The notes under the pieces: generated by a model
Databases searched by the model: none
Seen by the model: the letters and a program-made list of their open reading frames with translations, nothing else
Told to the model about the DNA's origin: nothing
Shown: positions 1 through 9,023 of the stretch, piece by piece
Numbering within the stretch: the first letter of the stretch is position 1
Layout: every line of letters begins with the position of its first letter
Made by a program: the position numbers and the translations under genes
Assembly: GCA_938036625.1 (NCBI GenBank)
Contig: CALHQH010000020.1
Span: forward strand, 1 to 64,000
DNA length: 64,000 bases
From: an uncultured Candidatus Saccharibacteria bacterium
Lineage (GTDB): Bacteria > Patescibacteriota > Saccharimonadia > Saccharimonadales > Saccharimonadaceae
Direction of reading: 5' to 3'

Positions 1-1
1 A

Positions 2-550
2 TCAAAATATCCTATCCTGGATGCGACACTGCTCTACCCATGTAGCCGATCGCTCCTTGTGAGCCGCGTTCAGGTAAATGACCAGATTTTCTCCATTGGC
101 AGTCTTCATCTCTCGCCACGATGCGAAGCCGACCGACTGCAAGAGGTACACCGGCTCGTCGAACATATAGGCGAGAATAGTACTCATACTGTCGTTATGG
201 GTGATTGTAATTCGCTCTCGTTTTATGATGCATATCCGCCTGATGTAGTAGATTCTTTCGATGCCAACTTAGTACGCAAGTTTACTCGTGACGGCGTGCT
301 TGTCCATGATGTGACTCGGTATATGGCGCAATCCGGCCTCGTTGACACAGCAGCTGCTTTGCAACAACAAACTATCTCAACGGCTCCAACACCTCTACCA
401 CCTCACCCCGATCACCCCACCAGCCGGCTCGATTATATCTTTGTTTCGAAGGATCTGCAGCTTGCATTAGCTTCATATAATGTCGTCAAGACACCACTAT
501 CAGACCGGGCGTCGGATCACTACCCAGTTGTCGTTGAGCTTGCACTATAG
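2..550 (+). CDS. Endonuclease/exonuclease/phosphatase (EEP) family protein, C-terminal part
   Basis: The reading frame is open from the first complete codon of the window, so the gene begins upstream; about 182 residues are visible. Three EEP-superfamily signatures are seen: a GDCNS segment (Asn/Asp of the metal site), LDYIFVS, and a terminal SDHYPVVVEL block with the conserved Asp-His pair. EEP enzymes are Mg-dependent phosphodiesterases that cut nucleic acids, phospholipids or phosphoinositides. The visible part does not say which. A GTG at 59 is inside the frame but is unlikely to be the start, because the family needs about 100 more N-terminal residues. A hairpin terminator follows at 637. 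Family assignment is confident; substrate is unknown. Confidence 0.8.
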   Translation, partial: SKYPILDATLLYPCSRSLLVSRVQVNDQIFSIGSLHLSPRCEADRLQEVHRLVEHIGENSTHTVVMGDCNSLSFYDAYPPDVVDSFDANLVRKFTRDGVLVHDVTRYMAQSGLVDTAAALQQQTISTAPTPLPPHPDHPTSRLDYIFVSKDLQLALASYNVVKTPLSDRASDHYPVVVELAL

Positions 551-636
551 GTATAAGCTGACTCATCTGCTGTTGGAGTTTTTGTCTCTTAGTATTTGAA
601 TTCTGCAGATCAGGTAGGATATAAACTCAATAAAAT

Positions 637-663
637 AAGACCGATTTTCATCGGTCTTTATTA
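637..663. terminator. Rho-independent terminator, probably bidirectional
   Basis: A perfect 9-bp stem (AAGACCGAT / ATCGGTCTT, 637-645 with 650-658) closes a TTTC loop and is followed by a T-rich run. It is A/T-rich on both flanks, so it can end the EEP gene on the plus strand and tRNA-Asn on the minus strand. Confidence 0.8.
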
Positions 664-670
664 TGCATCG

Positions 671-745
671 TGGCTCCGGAGACTGGGCTCGAACCAGCGA
701 CCTAATCGTTAACAGCGACCCGCTCTACCACTGAGCTACTCCGGA
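671..745 (-). tRNA. tRNA-Asn (GTT)
   Basis: The minus strand folds into a full cloverleaf. The acceptor stem is TCCGGAG/CTCCGGA, the anticodon loop CTGTTAA carries GTT, the T-arm contains GGTTCGAGCC, the discriminator base is G and the CCA end is encoded (671-673). Length is 75 nt including CCA. A promoter lies just upstream and a terminator just downstream, so it appears to be a single-gene unit. Confidence 0.95.
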
Positions 746-755
746 TTACTCTGTA

Positions 756-785
756 AGTATACCGGTTGAAGGGGTGGTTCGTCAA
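756..785 (-). promoter_or_regulatory. Promoter of tRNA-Asn
   Basis: On the minus strand TTGACG (785-780) and TATACT (761-756) are separated by 18 bp, and the -10 lies 10 nt before the tRNA. This is an ordinary sigma-70-type -35/-10 pair. Confidence 0.7.
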
Positions 786-814
786 GAGTCACGCCGCAAA
801 ATAAGCATTTTATG

Positions 815-2581
815 CTATGGCTGGCTGCGGAATTGCTCGATCTGCTTAGTTAGCTCGGCAATGTTATTCCAGCTACTACCATCCGTCATGATGGCGAGGA
901 CGTATTTGCCATTCGAGCCATAGACGATTGCTGCGTCGTGTAGGAGACCATTCAAGAATCCAACCTTATTTGCCACCGTGCCATTCGTGCCAGCAGGGAT
1001 ACCCTTACGATACACATTAGCCTTGAGCGCAGAGAGGAATCGGTCGCGGTTGGCACTACTAAAGTTCTGCCCCGCATCAAGCATCACCATAAAGCGTGCA
1101 AGGTCATTTGCTGTGGTGTACGGCCCGCCAGACTTGGCAAAGGTCGTGTCTTTGAAGCCAATGTCATTGGCATCCTTTGTCACAACATCATAACCAATGA
1201 CCTTAAGGTAGTTCTCTGCGCATGGGTTGTCGCTCTGGCTAATCATTTTGTTGAAGCAAACTTGGTTGTCCTCCCAGCGCCAGCCTGCCAGCTGCTCGCG
1301 CCGAAGCACGCTATAGCCAACAAATAGTTTGTATGTACTGGCGGTGACAAATTGCTTATTGCCATTGTAGCTTGCATTGCGCTTCTTGCCATCAATTTCT
1401 AAGAATGAGACACCATACGTCCCGGGGTGATCCTCGGCATAGTGTTTGAGAAGAGCGTTAAGTCCGTCTTCAGTCGAGCTATAATTGCGGTCATATTCTA
1501 CCTTGGCTGGCACCGTCTTCGTCACTGCGGCTGGCTGTGGGCGTGTTTGATTAATAAACTCCGAGAGCTGCTGCGCAGTTGCGTCAATATCAAGAGTGCG
1601 CCCTGGCTTACCATCTGTGCGTGATGTTTCGGTGAGGTCGTACGTGGCAACTTTCGTGGTGCCTGGGTCAATGTTCACCTTTGGCGTAACATGCTTTGTG
1701 AGATAGCCAGCGGCCTGTGATGCACTAATGCTTGCCACTAATGTCTTATCCTTTGGCTGAGCAACAACCCACTGAATGACTTCATTCGCTGGCAATGTTA
1801 CCGTCTCGTCGTTTACCTTCAGCGCAACACCTTTGCCGATAACCTTCGTGATTTTTTGCTCAAGCGCCTTCGCTGCATCGGTTGTAATAGCCGGGGCGAT
1901 GCCACGCATTGGGATCTCAACGGTCGTGCCCTGCATGAGACGCGGACTAATTGCACCAATACTGTGCGACACCGCACCACGCTCACACTCACCGCCACGC
2001 CGCGCTTGATTCACCACCAGCTTGCCATGCTCCACTTTGAGGCTCGCATCGACCGGCGCACGCTTACAGACTGGCATGATCGTCTGAGTAATATATTGCT
2101 CGGTGCGCGTTGTGGTCGTCAATTTTGGTGAGCTTGGCACATCTGGCTGCCACCAGAGCGACGACAATGGCATAATCCGCCATAGCAAGGGATACTGCGC
2201 CTGCGCAAGCCGGTCGGTGTTGTCTACTGTAATAGCAAGCTGCTCGATCGTTGGTGATGCGATAGTTGCACCATCGCCCACTAGCTTCACGGAGTGTTCT
2301 TGGTACGCTTGGTTAAGCGTGTCTGTGGCTTCTGGCAGTGTTTGCCAGCCAAGCGATACACCATCGATTCGCGCATTTGGCAGCAGCCGATCACTCGGAT
2401 ACACCAGCTGGAATAACACATTGAGCCCAAGAATAACACCAATAGTGATATAGGTTTTGCGCCGTGTCCAGCGAATACGCAGCACTGGCACACGCCAATC
2501 GGCGAAACGGAGTTTTTCGGCAATAGTTGCCTTGCGGCGTCGGGGGTACGGACGCTGCGCGCGCGGAGGAGTATACATCAT
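815..2581 (-). CDS. Membrane-anchored serine hydrolase, beta-lactamase/PBP-like, with PG-binding-type repeats
   Basis: 588 residues. A basic N-terminus precedes one membrane segment (about 46-65). Next come extracytoplasmic modules resembling the PG_binding_4/VanW-associated type (a DGVSLG motif near 75, a second region near 250-345). A class-A beta-lactamase-like serine hydrolase domain occupies about 375-588. Its motifs are S415-T-Y-K418 (SxxK), S450-D-N (SDN) and K539-V-G (KTG variant). The SxxK-to-SDN distance (35 residues) is shorter than in class A beta-lactamases (about 60), so a wall-modifying peptidase/transferase is at least as likely as antibiotic hydrolysis. The start is the first of two adjacent ATGs, exactly 6 nt after TATAAT. 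Confidence 0.8.
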   Translation of the reverse strand: MMYTPPRAQRPYPRRRKATIAEKLRFADWRVPVLRIRWTRRKTYITIGVILGLNVLFQLVYPSDRLLPNARIDGVSLGWQTLPEATDTLNQAYQEHSVKLVGDGATIASPTIEQLAITVDNTDRLAQAQYPLLWRIMPLSSLWWQPDVPSSPKLTTTTRTEQYITQTIMPVCKRAPVDASLKVEHGKLVVNQARRGGECERGAVSHSIGAISPRLMQGTTVEIPMRGIAPAITTDAAKALEQKITKVIGKGVALKVNDETVTLPANEVIQWVVAQPKDKTLVASISASQAAGYLTKHVTPKVNIDPGTTKVATYDLTETSRTDGKPGRTLDIDATAQQLSEFINQTRPQPAAVTKTVPAKVEYDRNYSSTEDGLNALLKHYAEDHPGTYGVSFLEIDGKKRNASYNGNKQFVTASTYKLFVGYSVLRREQLAGWRWEDNQVCFNKMISQSDNPCAENYLKVIGYDVVTKDANDIGFKDTTFAKSGGPYTTANDLARFMVMLDAGQNFSSANRDRFLSALKANVYRKGIPAGTNGTVANKVGFLNGLLHDAAIVYGSNGKYVLAIMTDGSSWNNIAELTKQIEQFRSQP

Positions 2582-2593
2582 GTAGATATTATA
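2582..2593 (-). promoter_or_regulatory. Leaderless -10 box of the serine hydrolase gene
   Basis: The minus strand reads TATAAT, six bases, then ATG. With the usual 6-7 nt between -10 and +1, the A of the start codon would be the first transcribed base. No Shine-Dalgarno sequence could fit in the transcript. Confidence 0.6.
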
Positions 2594-2597
2594 TCAT

Positions 2598-2960
2598 CTA
2601 TGATGATTGGTCGCTCTGTAAAATTTCTAGTGCACGCTGCAAAACCGCAATATCATCAGCGGCATTATCCTGCTGCTCTAATGCGCTTATTTTTGCACGA
2701 ATCACCTGCTCGACTGGTGCTACCACTACATCCGCAGCATTCTGAGTGGGCGGTACCACTTGCAAGCTACGCGCTGAGTTGTCCTTCTTGACCAAAAAAC
2801 CACGGACAATCAGGCCATTGACATGTGCTGCTACCGTACTGACCGACTTATAGTCGAAGGCACGCATAATCTCGCGGTAGCTTGGGCCGTAACCATTACT
2901 CTTGATAAATGTGTCTATAAATGTCAATAATTCACGTTGTTTTCGCGTTGGGCTTGTCAT
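2598..2960 (-). CDS. LexA-type winged-helix DNA-binding protein lacking the S24 peptidase
   Basis: 120 residues from the ATG at 2960. The N-terminal 65 residues match the LexA DNA-binding domain (PTRKQRELLTFI, YGPSYREI, VSTVAAHVNGLIVRGFL). The C-terminus is a short acidic helix and lacks the Ser-Lys autoproteolysis domain, so RecA-stimulated self-cleavage is not possible for this polypeptide. The start overlaps the stop of the upstream ligase-like gene as ATGA, with a GGAGG ribosome site 6-10 nt before it; a 13-codon extension to 2999 is less likely. Translational coupling to a surface-glycan gene is unusual. Likely a small repressor; targets unknown. Confidence 0.75.
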   Translation of the reverse strand: MTSPTRKQRELLTFIDTFIKSNGYGPSYREIMRAFDYKSVSTVAAHVNGLIVRGFLVKKDNSARSLQVVPPTQNAADVVVAPVEQVIRAKISALEQQDNAADDIAVLQRALEILQSDQSS

Positions 2961-4255
2961 AATCCATCCTCCGTTATCGCTAGTGCTGCCAGCCCCCACC
3001 AGAGCATCGACACAGTGTCGTCAACAAAAACTGGTAAGAACAATCCTATCACAGTTAAGCCGATTCCGCCAGCAAAACTACCGAAAGCCAGCCAATATGA
3101 CCGGCGATGCCATAATTTTACCAGTACACCAGTGGTTAATGCAACTAATAATACTAATCCAACCCAGCCAATTTCGTGAGCGACGAACAAATAGTGGTTC
3201 TCGATAATCAAGCTCTGCCCATTGCCAAGAAGCGATGCCGAGCCAGTACTTCCTACGCCAGTGCCAAGCGGTTGCTGCAGAGCGCGCGTTAGGCCAGCTT
3301 GCAATGAAGTGATTCGGTCGCTGTCGGATGTTTGGGTCGGGCCATGCGTTGGGTCGTTATGCAAGATAACATTATCAATAAAGTGTGGATCTATAGCGTA
3401 GCCAATACTACCAACAATCACCCCACAGCCAAGTACTGCGCCAACACCCCACAGCACAATACGCCGAGATGCCTGTGACCGCCATGCGCTGACAATCGCA
3501 ACAATACCAACACCAACCGCCACCGCGAGCAACGCGCTCCGCGAATAACTCTGCCACACTGCAAGCGCTGACGCTAGCGCCGCACCACCAAGCAGCCAGC
3601 GCCGCATAGGTGAGATACGCCGCCATTGCAATGCACCATACGCCACAATAAGCGTCAGGACAGTACTTGCATACGCTCCGAGCGGATTTGGCCCACGCAG
3701 TGTGCTATTAATGCGGACATAGGCACTGTTGGAGTCGACTGTTTGGTAAGGCTCGATCGTCGTAGGCCCGTAGCCAAGCGGCACAAGCACATCACGCGAC
3801 AAAACAAGCTGCGCTGCCGCAAAACCAATCACAACAACCGCACCCGCACCGAGCATACGCAGCAACCAGCGCCGATACTGTGGATAATTACTCACAAACA
3901 CATAGACCACCACACCAAGTGCCACAAAACGCAGGTCGATCAACAAACCCGATAGCAAGGCCAAGCCAGACGTTGGCACAAGCAGCGCCACCACACCGTG
4001 CCACAGCGCAAAGGCAAGTGCCAGCTGGATGATGTGATCGCTCAGCCAACGCCGCCACTGCCGACGCAGCGTCACATCGACAATAACAAGAATTAGAACG
4101 ATGAGGAGCAAAGCTTCCTTCCATGCCTTGACAAAGAGCGCATAATCTGGCCAATGCGCACCCACCCATACCGTCAGCGGTGCATGGATAGCCAGCCCGA
4201 AAAATATCGTACACAAAAACCAAGCCGGTATCTTTTCTCGCAATAACCGCTTCAT
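2957..4255 (-). CDS. O-antigen ligase / Wzy-like polytopic membrane protein
   Basis: 432 residues with about ten to twelve hydrophobic segments and a large external loop in the second half. The segment WQSYSRSALL followed by a hydrophobic helix matches the Wzy_C (PF04932) signature of O-antigen ligases and polymerases. These proteins act on the outer face of the membrane, joining or polymerising lipid-linked glycans. Ligase versus polymerase cannot be decided from sequence. TACACT stands 8 nt before the ATG, so the transcript is probably leaderless. It is divergent from the sugar transferase at 4308 and overlaps the LexA-type gene by 4 nt. Confidence 0.75.
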   Translation of the reverse strand: MKRLLREKIPAWFLCTIFFGLAIHAPLTVWVGAHWPDYALFVKAWKEALLLIVLILVIVDVTLRRQWRRWLSDHIIQLALAFALWHGVVALLVPTSGLALLSGLLIDLRFVALGVVVYVFVSNYPQYRRWLLRMLGAGAVVVIGFAAAQLVLSRDVLVPLGYGPTTIEPYQTVDSNSAYVRINSTLRGPNPLGAYASTVLTLIVAYGALQWRRISPMRRWLLGGAALASALAVWQSYSRSALLAVAVGVGIVAIVSAWRSQASRRIVLWGVGAVLGCGVIVGSIGYAIDPHFIDNVILHNDPTHGPTQTSDSDRITSLQAGLTRALQQPLGTGVGSTGSASLLGNGQSLIIENHYLFVAHEIGWVGLVLLVALTTGVLVKLWHRRSYWLAFGSFAGGIGLTVIGLFLPVFVDDTVSMLWWGLAALAITEDGL

Positions 4256-4263
4256 CTCTTTCT

Positions 4264-4297
4264 AGTGTAGCAAACTTTGGGTAAAAAGTGTTATAGT
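4264..4297. promoter_or_regulatory. Divergent promoter pair between ligase-like and sugar transferase genes
   Basis: The minus-strand TACACT (4269-4264) serves the ligase-like gene 8 nt downstream. The plus-strand TATAGT (4292-4297) lies 10 nt before the ATG at 4308. Only 52 bp separate the two start codons, so the promoters must overlap physically and may compete. Confidence 0.55.
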
Positions 4298-4307
4298 AAC
4301 AGTTGTT

Positions 4308-5744
4308 ATGCCGTCAAAAAATACGAAATTTTATAGTCTCATTCTCATCGGCCTCGATTTTGTGGTGCTGATGGCGGTGTTTTTCATCGCATACTATGTC
4401 CGCACGCAAATCGATCATCGTGATTTGCTCTATACTGTCTATGCCAGCGACTATCTGCTTGGCTTCGTCGTTATTGCGCCAGTGTGGATTATCCTCTATG
4501 CCTCGCTTGGGCTCTATAGCGCAAGCGTCTACGGCCGGCGGCTCGTCGAGTGGGGGCGGCTGTTGCTGGGGACATTCATGGGTATTCTGCTCGTGATTGG
4601 CTGGGAGTACGGCACACGAATGTATATCTTTCCGGCCCGCTTGGTGGCGATGTATGTCTTTCTTGGTTCGTTTTTGGCAATTGGCACAGTGCGCGAGTTG
4701 TTTCGCCTGACACGGAGTTGGCTCTTCCAGTACAACCATGGCGTGAACCGTGTGATGGTGATTGGGACATCGCTAGCAACGCGAGACATCGCTGAGTCGA
4801 TCTCGACCACCTACAAGTCAGGTTTTCGTGTTGTGGCAATGGCTGGCCCCAAGCGCTTTGTGCCACCTGGGCTCGATGTTGTTCATTTTGCATCACTCGA
4901 CCCCGCCCTGGCGCAGATCAAAGAGCTCAAGATCGACACCATCATCCAAACCAACCTCTACGAAAACGAAGAGAAGAATCAAAAAGTGCTTGGTGCTGCC
5001 CAAGTTAATCACATCCAATACAACTTCATCCCTGGCGAGCCAGAATTTTACACTGGCAAAAACACCATCGATGTTTTTCTTGGCTACCCAATGATTACCG
5101 TTAGCCAAACACCACTCATTGGCTGGGGAGAAATCGCGAAGCGAATCTTTGACACGATTATTTCTGGCATATTACTCATTGTCCTTGCGCCGCTCTTTAT
5201 TTTGCTCATCATCCTACAAAAGATCTTTAACCCCGGGCCAGCATTTTATATCTCAAAGCGCCTCAGTCGCTACTCCGAGCCAATCCAGCTCATCAAGTTC
5301 CGTAGTATGGGTGCACAATATGGCAAGCAAGACGCGGCTGATGAATTCCGTGCAATGGGCCGCGACGACCTGGCTGAAGAGTATGAAAAAAACCGCAAGG
5401 TCGAACACGACCCACGCATCACTCGCTTTGGCAATTTTTTGCGGGCAACATCGCTTGACGAATTACCTCAGATTTTCAACGTCTTTCGTGGTGATTTGAG
5501 CTTAGTTGGGCCACGGCCAATTCTACCCCAAGAAGTAAAGTTTAGTTCAGCCCGCACGGCACTCTTACACAGCGTGAAGTCAGGGGTGACGGGCTTATGG
5601 CAGGTGTCTGGGCGCTCAAACCTGAGCTTCGATGAGCGGATCGAGCTTGAGCTATTTTATGCCCAAAACTGGAGCTTCTGGCTGGATATCAAGATTCTGT
5701 TCAAGACGATCGGCGTGGTGCTACGCAAGACGGGCGCAAAATAG
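4308..5744 (+). CDS. Polyprenyl-phosphate sugar-1-phosphate transferase (WcaJ/WbaP family)
   Basis: 478 residues. Four or five membrane helices lie within 1-130, a Rossmann-like CoA-binding-type domain at about 145-270, and the C-terminal bacterial sugar-transferase domain (PF02397) at about 290-478. That domain shows KRIFDTIISG, FYISKRLSR, IKFRSM, LDELPQIFNVFRGDLSLVGPRP in its conserved order, and SGVTGLWQVSGR. The family transfers a sugar-1-phosphate from UDP-sugar to undecaprenyl phosphate, the first membrane step of surface glycan assembly. Donor sugar is not predictable; UDP-glucose or galactose from the nearby GalE would fit. Confidence 0.9.
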   Translation: MPSKNTKFYSLILIGLDFVVLMAVFFIAYYVRTQIDHRDLLYTVYASDYLLGFVVIAPVWIILYASLGLYSASVYGRRLVEWGRLLLGTFMGILLVIGWEYGTRMYIFPARLVAMYVFLGSFLAIGTVRELFRLTRSWLFQYNHGVNRVMVIGTSLATRDIAESISTTYKSGFRVVAMAGPKRFVPPGLDVVHFASLDPALAQIKELKIDTIIQTNLYENEEKNQKVLGAAQVNHIQYNFIPGEPEFYTGKNTIDVFLGYPMITVSQTPLIGWGEIAKRIFDTIISGILLIVLAPLFILLIILQKIFNPGPAFYISKRLSRYSEPIQLIKFRSMGAQYGKQDAADEFRAMGRDDLAEEYEKNRKVEHDPRITRFGNFLRATSLDELPQIFNVFRGDLSLVGPRPILPQEVKFSSARTALLHSVKSGVTGLWQVSGRSNLSFDERIELELFYAQNWSFWLDIKILFKTIGVVLRKTGAK

Positions 5745-6032
5745 ACGACATATCGTTATAGAGCTTAAGCAAGAGAGCAATCTCTATGGGCTATTTCTTA
5801 TTTAGATTCCAAACCATACTATCTTTTAATAGCTTTACCCTGCTCCATCTACTGGAATACTTGGTTTATTAGTTTTCATAACAAAACGTCATCTTTAATA
5901 TAAAAGATTAATAGTGGAAGGTGCCGATGTTTTATAATGTCTCTAAGAAAGCAGTAGAAGTGTGGGACGGAAAATCGCAATAATAAACCATCGGACTTGG
6001 GCACTGCTCACAAAAAAGTGTGTAACCCTCAG
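5745..6032. other. Intergenic region between convergent genes
   Basis: 288 bp, AT-rich, at the 3' ends of the converging genes at 4308 and 6033. It has no ORF of convincing length; an 18-codon ORF at 5927-5983 behind a GGAAGG could be a coincidence. No clean GC-rich terminator is seen. An imperfect ATAGAG/CTCTAT pairing at 5758-5788 is the only inverted repeat noted. Confidence 0.4.
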
Positions 6033-7157
6033 TTATTTTATCGTCTGATCGCGCACTACCTTGCGTATCTTGGTCAGAAATAGTGTCTTGTCAAAACGCT
6101 GCGCGGTGCGGCGCAAGACTGCAGGGTCAAAGGTTTGTTTCTCGGCCTGCTCAATTGCCTTAGCAACGCTGATGCTCGTCTGCCGGTCAAACAGCACACC
6201 CACTTCGGGCGACGTGACGATATCCGTCGTGCCGCCACGAGCCAAACCAATCACTGGCGCACCAGCTGCTAGCGCTTCGACACTGACAATTCCAAAATCT
6301 TCCTCTGCTGGGTAGATAAAGCCACGCGCTGTTGTAATAGCCTTCTCATACTCGGCATCGCTCGCATCACCAAAGCGATCGGTGCGGAACTCAACTGTTG
6401 GACCAGCCAGATCAACAAGCCTATTGTGTGCGGGGCCATTACCAAAGACGATCAGCTTCTTGCCAAGCTTCGTCGCTGCCGTAACAGCCAAGTCGTAGCG
6501 CTTATATGGCAGCTGCCGGCCAATCGTCACATAATGATCACCCCGCTTGGTAGCAGGCGTAAACCGACTTATATCTACCGGTGGATGAATAACTATGCTA
6601 TTTCGATTGTAATATTTTTTAATGCGCTGTTGCGTCTCGGTCGAGTTTGCCAAGAAAACATCGACTTGCCGAGCCGCTTGGAGGTCTAGCTTGCGCTGGT
6701 GCGGCACCATGAGTGGCATGAGCGTGCGAATGAGCGGATTGAGATTACCATAGCCTGGGTCGCGTCGATATTCATCGTAGTGGCTCCAGTAATATCGTGG
6801 TGGTGTGTGACAATAGTTGATAATAACCTGATCGGGCCTCGTCTTTCTCACTTGGTGACCATGCATGTATGAGCTGGTGAGGATGATATCAAACTCACGC
6901 AGATCAAGTCGCCGCATCGCTTTGACAGCCAGTGTTGGAAACAGCTTATAATACGTGCGCACCTTGCGTGGGATTTTTTGCAAAAACGACGGCCGAACAT
7001 CAAGCTCAGCAAAGGCTGGCATCTTGTCCTCATTATACATTGCGGTATAGATCGGTGCATCCGGAAAAGCTTCGTGCATAGCGAGCACGACATTCTCGGC
7101 ACCACCCATTGTTGTCAAGAAGTCGCAGACAATGGCAATTTTGGGTTGTTTACTCAT
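6033..7157 (-). CDS. GT4-family glycosyltransferase
   Basis: 374 residues, GT-B fold. The N-terminal half contains GGAENVV and YCHTPPRYYW, typical of mannosyl/rhamnosyl-type GT4 enzymes. The C-terminal half has the retaining-enzyme EX7E motif EEDFGIVSVE and the following GAPVIGLARGG. I chose the ATG at 7157 (MSKQ) over 7175 because TACACT lies exactly 6 nt upstream and because the six extra codons contain the promoter itself. It is preceded on the same strand by glmS (21-nt gap to the longer ORF). It probably transfers a hexose from a nucleotide sugar in the cytoplasm during glycan assembly. Confidence 0.85.
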   Translation of the reverse strand: MSKQPKIAIVCDFLTTMGGAENVVLAMHEAFPDAPIYTAMYNEDKMPAFAELDVRPSFLQKIPRKVRTYYKLFPTLAVKAMRRLDLREFDIILTSSYMHGHQVRKTRPDQVIINYCHTPPRYYWSHYDEYRRDPGYGNLNPLIRTLMPLMVPHQRKLDLQAARQVDVFLANSTETQQRIKKYYNRNSIVIHPPVDISRFTPATKRGDHYVTIGRQLPYKRYDLAVTAATKLGKKLIVFGNGPAHNRLVDLAGPTVEFRTDRFGDASDAEYEKAITTARGFIYPAEEDFGIVSVEALAAGAPVIGLARGGTTDIVTSPEVGVLFDRQTSISVAKAIEQAEKQTFDPAVLRRTAQRFDKTLFLTKIRKVVRDQTIK

Positions 7158-7196
7158 AGTATCAGTGTAGCGCAAAGGAGAGATTTTACCTATACC

Positions 7197-9023
7197 TTAC
7201 TCCACCGTCACACTCTTGGCAAGATTGCGCGGCTGGTCGACGTCGTGCCCCCGCTCCACTGCCATATAGTAAGCAAAAAGCTGTGATATAACATTAAACA
7301 AAATTGGCGTGAGGTGCTGCAGCTTGGTCGCGACGCGCACCACCGTCTCGGCAGGGACGCGTTTATCTGTGTCGGTAATGACAATCGCATGGGCACCACG
7401 CGCATTCATCTCAATCAAATTACTCTGCGATTTTTCGTACAGCCAGTTGTCCTGCAAATAACACACTTCGAAGAAATGATCGTCAATCAGGGCAATTGGC
7501 CCATGCTTGAGCTCACCTGCTGCATAGGCTTCAGTATGAATATAGCTTACCTCCTTAAGCTTAAGTGCGCCTTCAAGTGCAGCTGGGTAGAGTGTATCGC
7601 GACCAATATAGAGCGCATGATTATAGTGGGCATAATTATGTGCGATGTTTTTGACGCTATCAGCTTGCTTAGCCAGCGTCTTTTCGATCTCGGCTGGTAG
7701 CATCTCAAGCTCGTTAATAAACTCACCTATCAGCTGTGGGTTCGTTCCCTTGGCCGCTGCGAGCATAAGGCCAAAAATTGTCATTGCCGCCACTTGCGAA
7801 GTAAAGGCCTTGGTGCTGGCCACACTGATCTCTGCCCCCACGTGTACATATACTCCACCGTCAACTTCGCGCGCAATCGTACTCCCCACTGCATTGACGA
7901 CACCAAGGCACGTCACACCACGCCGTTTGAGTTCCGTGAGACAGGCCAATGTATCGGCCGTCTCACCACTCTGACTCACAATGAGCGCAACGGTATGCTC
8001 GGGGATGTTATATGCTCGGTAGCGTAGCTCACTAGCAATCTCCACACTCACTGTTACATCATCAGTCAGTTGCTCAATAAAATAACTAGCCTGCATTCCC
8101 GCAAAATACGCCGTGCCACAGCCCACAATCATCACATGCTTGATCTGCCGCAATGCAGCATCACTCAGGCTTATGCCGCCTAGCCGAGCATAGCGCTGCG
8201 CGGCAATCACTCGCCCAGCCAGCGTTGCTGCAAGGCTGGTCGGCTGCTCAAATATTTCTTTGAGGAGAAAGTGGTCATACCCCTGCTTTTGAATAGCTTG
8301 CAAATCCATCTCTAGCGTCTCTACTTGCACATCGACCACTTGCGAATCCGTCGTTTGGAGCTCGAGACCAGTGCGGGTGCAGCGCCCTACTTCGCCATCG
8401 TGCAGATAGACCACTTGGTTGGTATACCCCACCAGGGCCGATGCATCACTAGCAATGTACGTTTCGCCATCACCAAGCCCAACAATGAGTGGGCTACCCT
8501 TGCGTGCTACAATAATCTCATCAGGGTCACTTGCTTGAACCACTGCTAAGCCATACGTACCTACCACCATTTTGAGCGCACCTCGCACTGCCGCCAAGAG
8601 GTCTGGTGCTTGCTTGTGCAGATAGTCGATGAGCGCCGTCAATACTTCAGTATCAGTATCACTCTTAAATTCATACTCATGCGCTGCAAGCATCGTCTTG
8701 AGCGCCTGATAGTTCTCGATAATACCGTTATGTACAACGTAGATCTGCCCCACTTGATGCGGATGAGCGTTGCGTTTGCTGGGTGCCCCATGGGTTGCCC
8801 AGCGAGTGTGACCAATGCCAACCGTATCAGTCGTCTTGTGGCGAGCTGTGAGCTCATTCAGCGCAGCCACCTTACCTTTTGTTCGAAGTAATGTTGGCGC
8901 AGCATCCTTGTCGAGTGTAACAATACCGGCACTATCATATCCGCGATATTCAAGCCGCTTGAGCTCCGTCAGCAGCACACCCTGCGCTGGCCGCGTTCCG
9001 ATATATCCAACTATTCCACACAT
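7197..9023 (-). CDS. glmS: Glutamine-fructose-6-phosphate aminotransferase (isomerizing)
   Basis: 608 residues, the normal length of GlmS. The protein begins MCGIVGYIG with the N-terminal nucleophile Cys (after Met removal). It has a class-II glutamine amidotransferase domain (1-about 225), two SIS domains (about 285-420 and 455-590) and ends NLAKSVTVE, the hallmark C-terminus. It makes glucosamine-6-phosphate from fructose-6-phosphate and glutamine, the entry to UDP-GlcNAc and peptidoglycan. TATAAT at 9050-9045 and a GAAAGGAA ribosome site give a short leader. This leaves no room for a glmS ribozyme. Confidence 0.97.
   Translation of the reverse strand: MCGIVGYIGTRPAQGVLLTELKRLEYRGYDSAGIVTLDKDAAPTLLRTKGKVAALNELTARHKTTDTVGIGHTRWATHGAPSKRNAHPHQVGQIYVVHNGIIENYQALKTMLAAHEYEFKSDTDTEVLTALIDYLHKQAPDLLAAVRGALKMVVGTYGLAVVQASDPDEIIVARKGSPLIVGLGDGETYIASDASALVGYTNQVVYLHDGEVGRCTRTGLELQTTDSQVVDVQVETLEMDLQAIQKQGYDHFLLKEIFEQPTSLAATLAGRVIAAQRYARLGGISLSDAALRQIKHVMIVGCGTAYFAGMQASYFIEQLTDDVTVSVEIASELRYRAYNIPEHTVALIVSQSGETADTLACLTELKRRGVTCLGVVNAVGSTIAREVDGGVYVHVGAEISVASTKAFTSQVAAMTIFGLMLAAAKGTNPQLIGEFINELEMLPAEIEKTLAKQADSVKNIAHNYAHYNHALYIGRDTLYPAALEGALKLKEVSYIHTEAYAAGELKHGPIALIDDHFFEVCYLQDNWLYEKSQSNLIEMNARGAHAIVITDTDKRVPAETVVRVATKLQHLTPILFNVISQLFAYYMAVERGHDVDQPRNLAKSVTVE

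Noticed and set aside
5927..5983. 18-codon ORF behind GGAAGG
   Set aside because: Too short, no recognisable sequence, and its position between convergent genes gives no support.
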